Shown here in pieces: positions 43,740-52,018 of a DNA stretch of 64,000 nucleotides (positions are counted from its first letter, which is position 1; each line of letters starts with the position of its first letter). Source of the stretch: Thermodesulfobacteriota bacterium (lineage in GTDB: Bacteria; Desulfobacterota; WTBG01; CAIYCZ01; CAIRTM01); contig JAOAHH010000134.1 in NCBI GenBank assembly GCA_026415325.1, positions 1 through 64,000 of the forward strand, in the 5' to 3' direction. The notes beneath the pieces are model-generated. The model had not been told where the DNA came from and did not search any database. It was given only the letters and a program-made list of their open reading frames with translations. Made by a program: the position numbers and the translations under genes.

Positions 43740-45692
43740 ATGAGCGACTATACACCACGCATTCTCATTGTCGATGACGAACGGCACATGTGTGAAAGTC
43801 TTCGGCTGCTCCTTCGCAGGCAAGGATACCATATCACCACTGCTAGCAGCGGCAAAGAAGCTGTTCAGGTGTTGGCAGGTTCCGAGTTTGATCTGATTCT
43901 GCTGGATATGGTGCTGCCGGACCTTACCGGGTCTCATATCCTCGATTATGTCAATAGTCTGAACAAGGATATGCTGACCATTGTGATTACCGGCAATGCA
44001 TCGATCGAATCGGCGGTCAATGCCTTGCGCAAAGGCGCCTATGACTATCTCAAAAAACCATTTGAATATGAAGAGCTTCTCAAGCGGGTCGGCAACGCCT
44101 TACAGCAAAAAAAACTTGCTTTTGAGAAAAGAATCATCAGCGGCAAACTTGTCCGCACAGAGCGTCTCTATCAGTATTTGGTCGATCATTCGCCTGATAT
44201 TATCTACATTCTTGATGCGCGCGGTTGTTTCTCGTTTGTCAATATCGCTGTCGAGCGCCTTTTGGGCTATACGCCTGCATCGTTGTACGGGGTATCGTTG
44301 CTCGATATTGTTCACAGCGAAGATCGGGAACGGGCGGCTGCTTACCTTTCCGACCAGCAGCATGCCATTGGGGAGCCAGTCCCAATCCAGATCAAACTAA
44401 CGCTCCATGGGGATGGGCAGCGTTTTAAGTTTTTTGAACTCACCCATACAGCGCTTAATCTTGCACTGCCCGATACCGAAGACGAGACATATGTTACCTA
44501 CGGCATCGCGCGGGATATTTCCTATCGTAAATTGCTCGAAGATCAGCTATTCCAGTCAAAGAAAATGGAGGCGCTTGGATCTCTCGCCAGTGGCATTGCC
44601 CATGATTTCAACAACGTGCTCATGGGCATTATGGGTTATACCTCTCTGATGCTTGCCGATATCGGTGAAGACCACCCCCATTATGCTAAACTGCACAGTA
44701 TTGAACAGCATGTGCGGAGCGGTGCCAACCTCACGCGACAACTCCTCAATTTTGCACGGGGCAAATCAGGCGATATTAAAGTGATCAACATCAATGAGGT
44801 TATAGACAAAACAGCACTCATGTTTGGCCGTACCAAAAAAGAGCTCACCATCGTACGACAGCTCGATCCGGCGCTTTGGCCAGTGGCGGTGGATATAGGC
44901 CAAATGGAGCAAGTTTTTTTAAATCTGTACCTCAATGCATGGCAGGCGATGCCAGGGGGCGGCACGCTGAGCCTTGCAACCGAAAACCGGTATCTCAGCG
45001 GCCATAAAGCTGATCTCTATCGACTTCCAGCCGGAAAGTATATTGCCGTGAGTATCAGCGATACAGGCGTTGGTATGGATGAGGATGTTGTCCAGCGAAT
45101 TTTCGAGCCGTTTTTTACTACCAAAGAATCTGAGCACGGCACCGGTCTTGGTCTTGCCTCGGTTTATAATATCATCAAACATCACAACGGCTCAATTAGC
45201 GTCAGGAGCAGGAAGGGGCATGGCACAACATTTACACTCTTGCTACCGGCAACCGATATGCCGGTTCTCCGTGAGGAGAGGCCGGTCGGCGTACTTTTGC
45301 CCGGCACAGAAACCGTGCTCCTCGTTGACGATGAACAAACAATGCTCGATGTCGGCACTGAAATACTCGAGGCCATGGGCTATACCGTCATAACAGCACA
45401 AAACGGTGTCGAGGCGCTGCGCCACTATCAAAATCCGGAGGGATCAATCGACATTGTTATTGTTGATTTGATTATGCCGCAGATGAATGGCGAAGATCTC
45501 TGCCGTGAGCTCAGGCGCATCAACCCTGATGCAAAAATTCTTCTCTCAACCGGTTATAGCATTGAAGGGGAATTCGCTGCATCGCTGCAGCAGGTCTGCG
45601 ACGGTTTTATCCAAAAACCCTTTGCCATGACCGAGCTCTCCCAAAAACTGCGCACAATACTTGACCGGAACACTGCCCAGAATAACGGTTGA
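43740..45692 (+). CDS. REC-PAS-histidine kinase-REC hybrid sensor protein
   Basis: 650 residues from ATG 43740 (a TTG at 43722 overlaps the preceding stop). Order: receiver 1-125 with Asp56; PAS about 135-265; HisKA with His288 in GIAHDFNNVLMGI; HATPase_c with NLYLNAWQAM, SDTGVGMD and GTGLGLASVY up to about 515; C-terminal receiver about 530-645 with Asp576. The HDFNN type of H-box is common in multi-receiver hybrids. It probably accepts phosphate from the fusion kinase just upstream or relays its own; no DNA-binding output is present. Confidence 0.92.
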   Translation: MSDYTPRILIVDDERHMCESLRLLLRRQGYHITTASSGKEAVQVLAGSEFDLILLDMVLPDLTGSHILDYVNSLNKDMLTIVITGNASIESAVNALRKGAYDYLKKPFEYEELLKRVGNALQQKKLAFEKRIISGKLVRTERLYQYLVDHSPDIIYILDARGCFSFVNIAVERLLGYTPASLYGVSLLDIVHSEDRERAAAYLSDQQHAIGEPVPIQIKLTLHGDGQRFKFFELTHTALNLALPDTEDETYVTYGIARDISYRKLLEDQLFQSKKMEALGSLASGIAHDFNNVLMGIMGYTSLMLADIGEDHPHYAKLHSIEQHVRSGANLTRQLLNFARGKSGDIKVININEVIDKTALMFGRTKKELTIVRQLDPALWPVAVDIGQMEQVFLNLYLNAWQAMPGGGTLSLATENRYLSGHKADLYRLPAGKYIAVSISDTGVGMDEDVVQRIFEPFFTTKESEHGTGLGLASVYNIIKHHNGSISVRSRKGHGTTFTLLLPATDMPVLREERPVGVLLPGTETVLLVDDEQTMLDVGTEILEAMGYTVITAQNGVEALRHYQNPEGSIDIVIVDLIMPQMNGEDLCRELRRINPDAKILLSTGYSIEGEFAASLQQVCDGFIQKPFAMTELSQKLRTILDRNTAQNNG

Positions 45693-45862
45693 TCGTAAGG
45701 CTGCGCGCCTGATATCAAACGTAAAGACATATTCTCTATTGTCTCTATTGCCAAATAAACAATCTGGTGCTATTTCATGCAGTATCTCCAAACATCAAAT
45801 ATCTGTTTCGCATGAGCTGCTTTTTTTGAAACACCCCTCATGCGTGCTGCTGGGGGTATCCA

Positions 45863-46156
45863 ATGCACGACGAAAAAAAGATTCAAGAGCTTATTGCCGT
45901 GCTTGAGGCAAACGGCGTTCATGTTCGCGAAGAAAAACTTGAAGGAAGCGCCGGTGGGCTGTGCATGCTCAACGGGCGGCGAGTTCTTTTTCTTGATGCC
46001 ACTGCTCCCATTACAACGCGCCTAGACCAATGTCTGATAGCCCTTCAGCAATGTGTAGATACGGAATCCGTGTATCTGCGACCATGGATACGCGCGCTGC
46101 TGGAAGCCCAGCTTAACGGGATCGAGCAGCGTGATGTACAGGATGCCTACCGATAA
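45863..46156 (+). CDS. Small protein of unknown function
   Basis: 97 residues. Opens HDEKKIQELIAVLEANGVHVREE, a helix-strand that looks like a small alpha/beta domain, then RVLFLDATAPITTRLDQC and a helical end. No signal peptide, membrane segment or metal motif. GGGGGT lies 5 nt before the ATG. A long hairpin follows 2 nt after its stop. Confidence 0.65.
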   Translation: MHDEKKIQELIAVLEANGVHVREEKLEGSAGGLCMLNGRRVLFLDATAPITTRLDQCLIALQQCVDTESVYLRPWIRALLEAQLNGIEQRDVQDAYR

Positions 46157-46158
46157 GA

Positions 46159-46208
46159 AAGCCACCTTTTCTCCGCCCCCTCCTTTACTGCAAGAGAAAA
46201 GGTGGCTT
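46159..46208. terminator. Perfect 15-bp hairpin after the small gene, possible terminator
   Basis: AAGCCACCTTTTCTC (46159-46173) pairs exactly with GAGAAAAGGTGGCTT (46194-46208) around a 20-nt loop. It begins 2 nt after the upstream stop codon. No U tract follows on either strand, so it may act as a transcript-end stabiliser rather than a classical terminator. Confidence 0.55.
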
Positions 46209-46418
46209 ATGTGTAGTTGTGCAGTGTATCAAAAGGCCAAACAAAAGGCTATAGGCATAATGACTCATTTTTATATGAGTAGTTGTGCTTATGCACAGAT
46301 GCCCAGCGATATGCCGCAGCCGCTCCAGAACGACCTTTCTCTCTGAGGCGCGAGCATTTCAATTTCAATGCTTTATCCCAAAATAGTATCCTGTATGTTC
46401 TGCTCGCAGATTATTTGG

Positions 46419-46447
46419 TTGACAGATTCTTTGTTTGTTGTGTATTG
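46419..46447 (+). promoter_or_regulatory. Possible promoter for the NarX/NarL-like pair
   Basis: TTGACA (46419-46424) and TATTGT (46442-46447), 17-bp spacer. It would give a leader of roughly 350 nt before the kinase ATG. Confidence 0.35.
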
Positions 46448-46807
46448 TGTGCACCACATTGGGGTTTGCCACCTCCTCAGTTATCTTTTCAGTAGAGGGG
46501 TTTTCAACAATACCGTATGGGTGATCGTGGTTCTTATGCAGCGCGGCAGCACAGCAATGCTGTACCACACATTGCCAATAAAAAGCCTCCAAAACGACAT
46601 CGCTTTTGCGCCATAACGCAAGACCGGCTCCCCCCCTTATCCTCAGGCACACGGAACGCTCTCTGCCCTTCAGATCAATTACTGGCATCGCCCCATAAGC
46701 GCCTCATGCGAAAGATTTCGCACCACTATCGTGCTAAGCTTTCCTCTCCGATGAGAGGTGAACACGATAAGCAGCGCCGCCCTTCCTATAAGAATCAAGG
46801 TAACATA

Positions 46808-47893
46808 ATGTTTGGTCGCAACGATATTGCGCTGCGGCATCTGAAATTCGCTATGGATGAAGCATCGGTAGGGATTCTTTGTGTGGATAAAAACGGCTCT
46901 TTCAAATACGTCAACCCCAAAGCCTGTGAACTGTTCGGGTATACAAAGCGTGATTTCAGTTCAAAATCTTTTTTCGATCTCTTTTCCTATTATACGCCGG
47001 CCACATGGTTCCATTATTGGAATCTGGTCAAGCACAAACACCGCATAACCTATGAATATCCTGTTCTTAAAAAGAAGGGAAGCAATGCAGTTTATGAATT
47101 TCAGTGCGTTTTCTTTTCCCTTGACGGCCATGAAGGAGTCTATGCCTTTGTTCGCGACGTTACCGACCGTGTAATGGCACAGCACGAACTTGAGACCAAA
47201 GCACACAAACTCCGCGCTTCGCAAGAGGAACTCCGACGCCTGTCAATGCAGGTGCTCCATGCTCAGGATCGTGAACGACGTCGCCTTGCACGGGAACTGC
47301 ATGACGATTTAGGGCAGAGCCTTGCGCTGCTGAAAGTGCGGATCGATGCGCTTGCCAGAAAAATCGGGCTCACACATACAGTGCTCTACCATGAGTGCAA
47401 AGCTACGGGGGAGCAGGTTGAACGGATAATAGAAAGCATTCGGAGACTCTCACGGGATCTTAGCACGGGATTTCTCGAGGATCTTGGGCTCACCGCATCA
47501 TTACGGATTCTACTGCAAGAGTTTGGAAGGGTCGGCGATATCCGCACTACACACGTGCTCACCACTATCGACCATATGCTGCCACTTGATGCCCAGATCA
47601 ACCTGTATCGATTTTGTCAAGAAGTGCTTAACAATATACACAAGCACGCCCATGCGCGCAACGTCTCCATGCGGCTGACCTGCCGCGCAGGAATGGCCAC
47701 GCTCCGGATCAGAGATGACGGTATTGGATTTCATGTGGAACAAATCGGTCAGGATACAAAACGTCGTGGCATGGGACTGACAACGATCAAGGAACGGGCG
47801 GCCATGCTCAACGGTTGCTGTACCATACAAAGCAAACCCGGGAGCGGCACTTGCGTATCACTTCAGTTCCCGGTCGGGGGGGAGAGCACGTGA
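46808..47893 (+). CDS. PAS-domain NarX-type sensor histidine kinase
   Basis: 361 residues from ATG 46808 (AAGGT about 7 nt upstream). PAS domain about 15-125; HisKA_3 dimerisation helix with His165 in RELHDDLGQSL; HATPase_c with CQEVLNNIHKHAHA, IRDDGIGF and GMGLTTIKERAAML. Soluble, no membrane helix, so it senses a cytoplasmic signal through PAS. Partner of the LuxR-type regulator whose GTG overlaps its stop by 4 nt. Confidence 0.9.
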   Translation: MFGRNDIALRHLKFAMDEASVGILCVDKNGSFKYVNPKACELFGYTKRDFSSKSFFDLFSYYTPATWFHYWNLVKHKHRITYEYPVLKKKGSNAVYEFQCVFFSLDGHEGVYAFVRDVTDRVMAQHELETKAHKLRASQEELRRLSMQVLHAQDRERRRLARELHDDLGQSLALLKVRIDALARKIGLTHTVLYHECKATGEQVERIIESIRRLSRDLSTGFLEDLGLTASLRILLQEFGRVGDIRTTHVLTTIDHMLPLDAQINLYRFCQEVLNNIHKHAHARNVSMRLTCRAGMATLRIRDDGIGFHVEQIGQDTKRRGMGLTTIKERAAMLNGCCTIQSKPGSGTCVSLQFPVGGEST

Positions 47894-48543
47894 AACGTAC
47901 CTCGTACCGGCTTGTTCTTGCTGATGACCACACGTTGTTCCGTCAGGGAATCAGGAAACTGATTGAAGAAATACCCGGGCTTGACGTTGTGGGTGAAGCA
48001 AGTGACGGCATTGAACTGATGCGCCTTGTCAGACGCCTCAAGCCCGACATGGTCGTGCTTGATATCAGTATGCCCAAACTCGGTGGCATTGAAGCTACCC
48101 ATGAAATCCTGCGGCTTACCCCGAACGCCAGTGTACTGATCATTACCATGCATCGACGTATTGAATACGTGCATCATGCATTTGCTGCTGGTGCTATGGG
48201 ATTTCTCCTCAAGGAGGATACAGGCGACGAATTTGCTGAAGCGGTCCGGAGTATTCAAACTGGGAAACGTTATGTCACCCGACGCCTTGCATCCGACATT
48301 GCCGACGATCTGTCAAAGTTTTATAAACATAACGGAACGCTCCCTGTCGACCCACTTACCCGTCGCGAGCGAAGCATTCTCAAACTGATCGCTGAGGGCA
48401 ATACCAGCCGCATGATTGCAGATATTCTCTATATTAGTCCGCGAACCGTCCAGAACCACCGTTTTCATATTATGCAGAAACTAAATATAAAATCGACTGT
48501 GGATCTGGTAAAGTATGCAATTGAAAAAGGGTATGTCAGTTAA
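47890..48543 (+). CDS. NarL/LuxR-family response regulator
   Basis: 217 residues from GTG 47890, set by GGAGAG and by the GTGA overlap with the kinase. Receiver with Asp12-Asp13 and phosphoacceptor Asp58 (VVLDISMP); C-terminal LuxR helix-turn-helix about 150-215 (LTRRERSILKLIAEGNTSRMIADILYIS split by its turn). Activates or represses promoters on phosphorylation by the upstream kinase. Confidence 0.93.
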   Translation: MKRTSYRLVLADDHTLFRQGIRKLIEEIPGLDVVGEASDGIELMRLVRRLKPDMVVLDISMPKLGGIEATHEILRLTPNASVLIITMHRRIEYVHHAFAAGAMGFLLKEDTGDEFAEAVRSIQTGKRYVTRRLASDIADDLSKFYKHNGTLPVDPLTRRERSILKLIAEGNTSRMIADILYISPRTVQNHRFHIMQKLNIKSTVDLVKYAIEKGYVS

Positions 48544-48687
48544 TTGCCAACCCCGCCGCACTCATTTTACGGTGAAAGTTTATCCTTCTATTGACGGCAC
48601 CTATTAGCGGCGTGTGTCAGGGAGGCCTGTTTTCTCTACCAAACTCGGGCAAGCAGCGCGAGACCTCTGCTGCCGAAAGGAGGCCAC

Positions 48688-49026
48688 ATGAGTAGCACAA
48701 CCGGTTGCAGTATATTTTTTGCATTTCTTCTTATGGGATGCGCCATTTCATCTGCAAGCGCCCAAACCTATCAGGAACGCAGTGTTCTTGCAAAAACCAC
48801 GCTTATAGGCGCCTCAATCATCATAACGCCAGTATATGTGGCCGCTAAACTGCCGATTGCTGCTGCAGGTGCCGCTGTGTCGGCACCGCTCAATTTTCTG
48901 ACACTGAAATATGCCGCTGATATCGCCGAAACGATTGCACTCCGCACTATGTACGGCGATTGGTATATAACTCCCTCTGTGCTCAACGGCGACCGACCGC
49001 TTCACGTTTTGGGCACTGTTGATTGA
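48688..49026 (+). CDS. Small exported protein of unknown function
   Basis: 112 residues with a signal peptide (about 1-25, cleavage near ASA-QT; Cys18 in LMGC could instead be a lipobox). A second hydrophobic, Ala-rich segment (about 35-65) may be membrane embedded. AAAGGAGG precedes the ATG. Not recognised. Confidence 0.65.
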   Translation: MSSTTGCSIFFAFLLMGCAISSASAQTYQERSVLAKTTLIGASIIITPVYVAAKLPIAAAGAAVSAPLNFLTLKYAADIAETIALRTMYGDWYITPSVLNGDRPLHVLGTVD

Positions 49027-49104
49027 GTGCCTGAAACTGCTGCCCTCAATACCAGTACCTTGGCAGACAAAAAACGATACAAGGGGAAGTATCTGGGAGC
49101 ATTC

Positions 49105-49518
49105 TTAACGGTTTGTCTGCCCATTATCGCACGTATGCGGCAGCAGAGGTCGAACCTTAACCACCTTTTCCTTACGAACCGTGACCGTACCGGGCTTTGC
49201 TCCGCGGGGCTTCCTGACATTGCAAACGCGCGTGTATACCACGGAAACAATTCCCCCTTGACGCGCTTTGCTGTGGTATGCGGCAATCGACGCCGCCGCT
49301 TTGATAATATCTGGAGGCGGATTACCCTCACACTCGTGAGCCATAAGTACCACATGGCTTCCGGGCATGCCATGTACATGGAACCAGATGTCCCGGGAGC
49401 GGGCAACTTCGAAGCTGAGGATATCGTTGTCCTGATCGGTTTTTCCGGCAAAAACGGTCCAGTTGCCGGGCAAGGTATAGCAATACGCGTGCACTGAAAG
49501 ATCAATCGCCGTTTTCAT
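49105..49518 (-). CDS. Stand-alone NFACT-R (DUF814) domain protein
   Basis: 137 residues. The core WFHVHGMPGSHVVL and AASIAAYHSKAR match the NFACT-R RNA-binding domain, normally the C-terminal part of RqcH/NEMF/FbpA proteins of ribosome quality control and fibronectin binding. Here it stands alone without the N-terminal parts. It likely binds tRNA or rRNA. Begins 15 nt after rpe on the same strand and may be co-transcribed. Confidence 0.82.
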   Translation of the reverse strand: MKTAIDLSVHAYCYTLPGNWTVFAGKTDQDNDILSFEVARSRDIWFHVHGMPGSHVVLMAHECEGNPPPDIIKAAASIAAYHSKARQGGIVSVVYTRVCNVRKPRGAKPGTVTVRKEKVVKVRPLLPHTCDNGQTNR

Positions 49519-49533
49519 CGCAGCCTGCAGCCG

Positions 49534-50193
49534 TTATGCTGCGATCAAACGTTTCATGGTGGCAATCGTTTTTTTATAGTCAGGCGTTTTGAAAATACCT
49601 GAGCCTGCAACAAACACATCAGCGCCTGCTGCCGCAACTTTTTTGATCGTACTGATGGCAATACCGCCGTCAACCTCGATGGGGATCTTCTTTTGCGCGC
49701 GCGTCAGCAGTGACTTGAGTTTCCTTATTTTCGGTAGCATCGCGGGGATGAATTCCTGACCACCGAATCCGGGGTTCACTGTCATAAGCAGAATCATCTC
49801 GACATCATCAAGCACATGGTCGAGTGTGCTTAGCGGTGTTGCCGGATTTAGTGCAACCGCAGGATGGGCTCCCAGCTCACGAATCGCCCGTAATGTTCTC
49901 TGCAGATGCCGGCAGGTTTCGGGATGCACCGACAGAATGGTTGCACCGGCCTGCACGAAAGCCTCAAGATAGCGTTCCGGCTGTTCAATCATGAGATGAA
50001 CATCGAGGGGCAGCGTTGTCACCTGTTTTACCGCTTCCACCACTAAAGGGCCGATGGTGATGTTGGGCACAAACATGCCGTCCATGACATCGATGTGAAT
50101 GTAATCGGCACCTGCCGCTGCCACTGCCTGCACCTCATCGCCAAGACGGGCAAAATCAGCAGACAGAATTGACGGCGCTATCTTTTTTTTCAT
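49534..50193 (-). CDS. rpe: Ribulose-phosphate 3-epimerase
   Basis: 219 residues from ATG 50193. TIM-barrel with the complete active site: APSILSADF, HIDVMDGMFVPN, DVHLMI, MTVNPGFGGQEF and VDGG. Interconverts ribulose 5-phosphate and xylulose 5-phosphate in the pentose phosphate pathway. Overlaps the preceding gene by 4 nt. Confidence 0.96.
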   Translation of the reverse strand: MKKKIAPSILSADFARLGDEVQAVAAAGADYIHIDVMDGMFVPNITIGPLVVEAVKQVTTLPLDVHLMIEQPERYLEAFVQAGATILSVHPETCRHLQRTLRAIRELGAHPAVALNPATPLSTLDHVLDDVEMILLMTVNPGFGGQEFIPAMLPKIRKLKSLLTRAQKKIPIEVDGGIAISTIKKVAAAGADVFVAGSGIFKTPDYKKTIATMKRLIAA

Positions 50194-50777
50194 GGGGGAG
50201 CTCCCGACGTAATGGTTTGTTTTGTCAAATCGACACACGTGTGCACATACGGTTTCTTTTTAAGTGGCCATACATCTTCACGCACCTCGAAGTTCAAGGT
50301 CTGTATGGTCGAGCTGGGCTCTGTGGTTTTTAGTGAAAAGAAAATGTGGTACGTACCTGACCATGGTGGCACAAATTCAAGCAAAATCGTGTCGCAGAGA
50401 GGCCGCGCCTGCCTATGGGTGCTTTTAGTTCTGTCCGGATGCCAACAGAAACCCAAAAAATCCGACAGATAGCGCTGTTCTGAAAACACAACACGATCAT
50501 TGTCGTCAGTAAGGCGAAGGGTATACGGGTGGCCGTTTGCCGGAAGTATTGTCCCGGATGGGGCAAAGGTAAAGACTGCACGAACCCGACACCATTTTTT
50601 TTGCACTGTTGTACAAAAGGATTTTGCAATGGTCAGGTGATCTATCGACGTCGCTGTTCTTACAGATAACAGCTCGTTGCCAGCGCGTTTCTGTCTTTTG
50701 GACCTGATGTAACTCACGAGGGCGCCGAGCGGAAACAGCAGCAACACAACAATCAGCGTTTTGACAAAAATACCCAT
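50190..50777 (-). CDS. Membrane-anchored protein of unknown function
   Basis: 195 residues. One N-terminal hydrophobic segment (about 5-23) followed by a basic stretch and a beta-rich extracytoplasmic domain (YTLRLTDDNDRVVFSEQ; FVPPWSGTYHIFFSLKTTE) reminiscent of an immunoglobulin-like or jelly-roll fold. Overlaps rpe by 4 nt. No family recognised. Confidence 0.68.
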   Translation of the reverse strand: MGIFVKTLIVVLLLFPLGALVSYIRSKRQKRAGNELLSVRTATSIDHLTIAKSFCTTVQKKWCRVRAVFTFAPSGTILPANGHPYTLRLTDDNDRVVFSEQRYLSDFLGFCWHPDRTKSTHRQARPLCDTILLEFVPPWSGTYHIFFSLKTTEPSSTIQTLNFEVREDVWPLKKKPYVHTCVDLTKQTITSGAPP

Positions 50778-50843
50778 CTTCTCACCGGATGCGCACGAGT
50801 TCTTTGCACATCTTTTGTTGGGGTGTATCGATGCGCTCTTGGG

Positions 50844-51044
50844 TTACTGGCTGTCTGTCTCCGATTGGCGTCCCGTGTTTCCCCCTGTCCTGAGCAAGAC
50901 TTCGTCGATCTTCTGCTTGTCAAAACGCCATGAATTCCCGATTCGAAATCCGGGAATAGTACCCTGTTTGGCATGTTTATATACGGTGAGAACAGACATC
51001 TTTAGGTATTTTGCCACTTCCTTTGGCGTCATGATTTCCGGCAT
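50844..51044 (-). CDS. Excisionase/MerR-type helix-turn-helix protein
   Basis: 66 residues. MTPKEVAKYLKMSVLTVYKHAKQGTIP and FRIGNSWRFDKQKID match the HTH_17 excisionase family, which binds DNA as a small winged helix. AGAGGAG precedes the ATG. No integrase is near, so an ordinary regulatory role is more likely than phage excision. Confidence 0.88.
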   Translation of the reverse strand: MPEIMTPKEVAKYLKMSVLTVYKHAKQGTIPGFRIGNSWRFDKQKIDEVLLRTGGNTGRQSETDSQ

Positions 51045-51061
51045 TGCTTCTCCTCTACTCC

Positions 51062-51089
51062 GTTATATGACAATGTTATTTTATTTCAA
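51062..51089 (-). promoter_or_regulatory. Promoter of the HTH gene
   Basis: On the minus strand TTGAAA (51084-51089) and TATAAC (51062-51067) with a 16-bp spacer, in an AT-rich stretch (51050-51250) much lower in GC than its neighbours. Confidence 0.45.
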
Positions 51090-51276
51090 CAAAACAGCAT
51101 TACTTATACTCAATAATATGTTTTTTGTCAATAAAAACTATAATATTTAACAATTTATAACGACTAAAAACGACATTCTAAATTTTTATCTCATACCAAT
51201 CATTAAAATATTATTGTGATAATGATATGAAGAAGAAAATCAAGGAGAAGGGGTAATTGCAGGAGAAATTAATCAC

Positions 51277-51492
51277 TTAATGACCGGATTCATTCGTATT
51301 GGGCGTTTGAGAAACACCATCCAACGGATCCTGGTCGTCAGGTGCTTCTTGTTTTTTCCTTATATCCGCAATGTCTTTTTCAATCTTGGAAAACTTCTGC
51401 TGCACTTCTCGAAGCTGGGTATCGAATTTTTTAAACAGCGCCTCAAGTTCCTCGTCATCAGCATGGGGTTCGTTTTTATACGAAGCGGACAT
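51277..51492 (-). CDS. Small coiled-coil protein
   Basis: 71 residues from ATG 51492 (AAGG 7 nt upstream). Acidic start, then a heptad helix (about 18-50, FDTQLREVQQKFSKIEKDIAD) and a short polar tail. No family recognised. Separated by only 14 nt from the Cys-cluster gene before it. Confidence 0.6.
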   Translation of the reverse strand: MSASYKNEPHADDEELEALFKKFDTQLREVQQKFSKIEKDIADIRKKQEAPDDQDPLDGVSQTPNTNESGH

Positions 51493-51506
51493 AAATATAC
51501 CTTCCG

Positions 51507-51887
51507 TTAATTTGACGTGCGGAACGTTTCCTCCCGGCATGACTTGAGCTTGTTCACAAACGTTTCAATATGCCCAAGTAACGTATCCCGTGGCAACAGG
51601 TCTCCTGCAATTGCATATGCCTGCAACACTCTCATCAGATTGACCCAATCTTCAGAGGTCCCTTGCCGACATACCCGAAAGATCGGACATATCCGGCATT
51701 GATTCGCATATTCGGCACATAAAAAGATTGGCACGACCGCTGCTTTCAGGATGTCCTGAAAGTGTTGCAAATGGAAAACAGTTTTTGCATTATGAAAAAT
51801 CCGTTCCCATTTTTCGAGCACAAGCTCGAGCGAGTCTTCGCCGCTTTCATACCGCTGTTTCATTTCCTCAAAACTCATAAGCCTCAT
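51507..51887 (-). CDS. Small protein with four-cysteine cluster
   Basis: 126 residues from ATG 51887 (AGG 7 nt upstream). Mostly helical, with four Cys in FLCAEYANQCRICPIFRVC (spacing x6, x2, x5) that could bind a zinc ion or an Fe-S cluster. No other motif. Likely co-transcribed with the coiled-coil gene downstream. Confidence 0.6.
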   Translation of the reverse strand: MRLMSFEEMKQRYESGEDSLELVLEKWERIFHNAKTVFHLQHFQDILKAAVVPIFLCAEYANQCRICPIFRVCRQGTSEDWVNLMRVLQAYAIAGDLLPRDTLLGHIETFVNKLKSCREETFRTSN

Positions 51888-52018
51888 GGAAAAACCTGAC
51901 TGCTGGGATGAAAAAGCTTTCACGATAAATGCCTGTTACATTGCGCAGCAGCCTATGCTGCTCATCTCATGTGATAATATTTTTCTAACTTATATTTTTA
52001 TCCAAAAAAAGCAAGCTG

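Larger units (their letters stand above)
46157..46807. other. Long intergenic region before the NarX-like kinase
   Basis: 651 nt without a convincing gene. It holds the 15-bp hairpin at its left end, a possible promoter at 46419-46447, and then about 350 nt of leader before ATG 46808. A frame open from 46517 could extend the kinase N-terminally, but its residues are basic, low complexity and unlike a protein domain. I see no riboswitch I can name. Confidence 0.5.

Noticed and set aside
46517-46807. N-terminal extension of the NarX-like kinase
   Set aside because: 97 extra residues are basic and without domain pattern; AAGGT before ATG 46808 gives a better start.
49027-49497. 156-codon plus-strand ORF
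   Set aside because: Antisense to the NFACT-R gene, which shows clear family motifs on the other strand.
50844-51044. Excisionase-like protein as a sign of an integrated phage or element
   Set aside because: No integrase, attachment repeats or phage genes nearby; the family is common among ordinary small regulators.
51200-51232. Fur-box-like AT-rich sequence near the HTH gene
   Set aside because: Only a partial match to the GATAAT repeat pattern in a generally AT-rich stretch; too weak to call.
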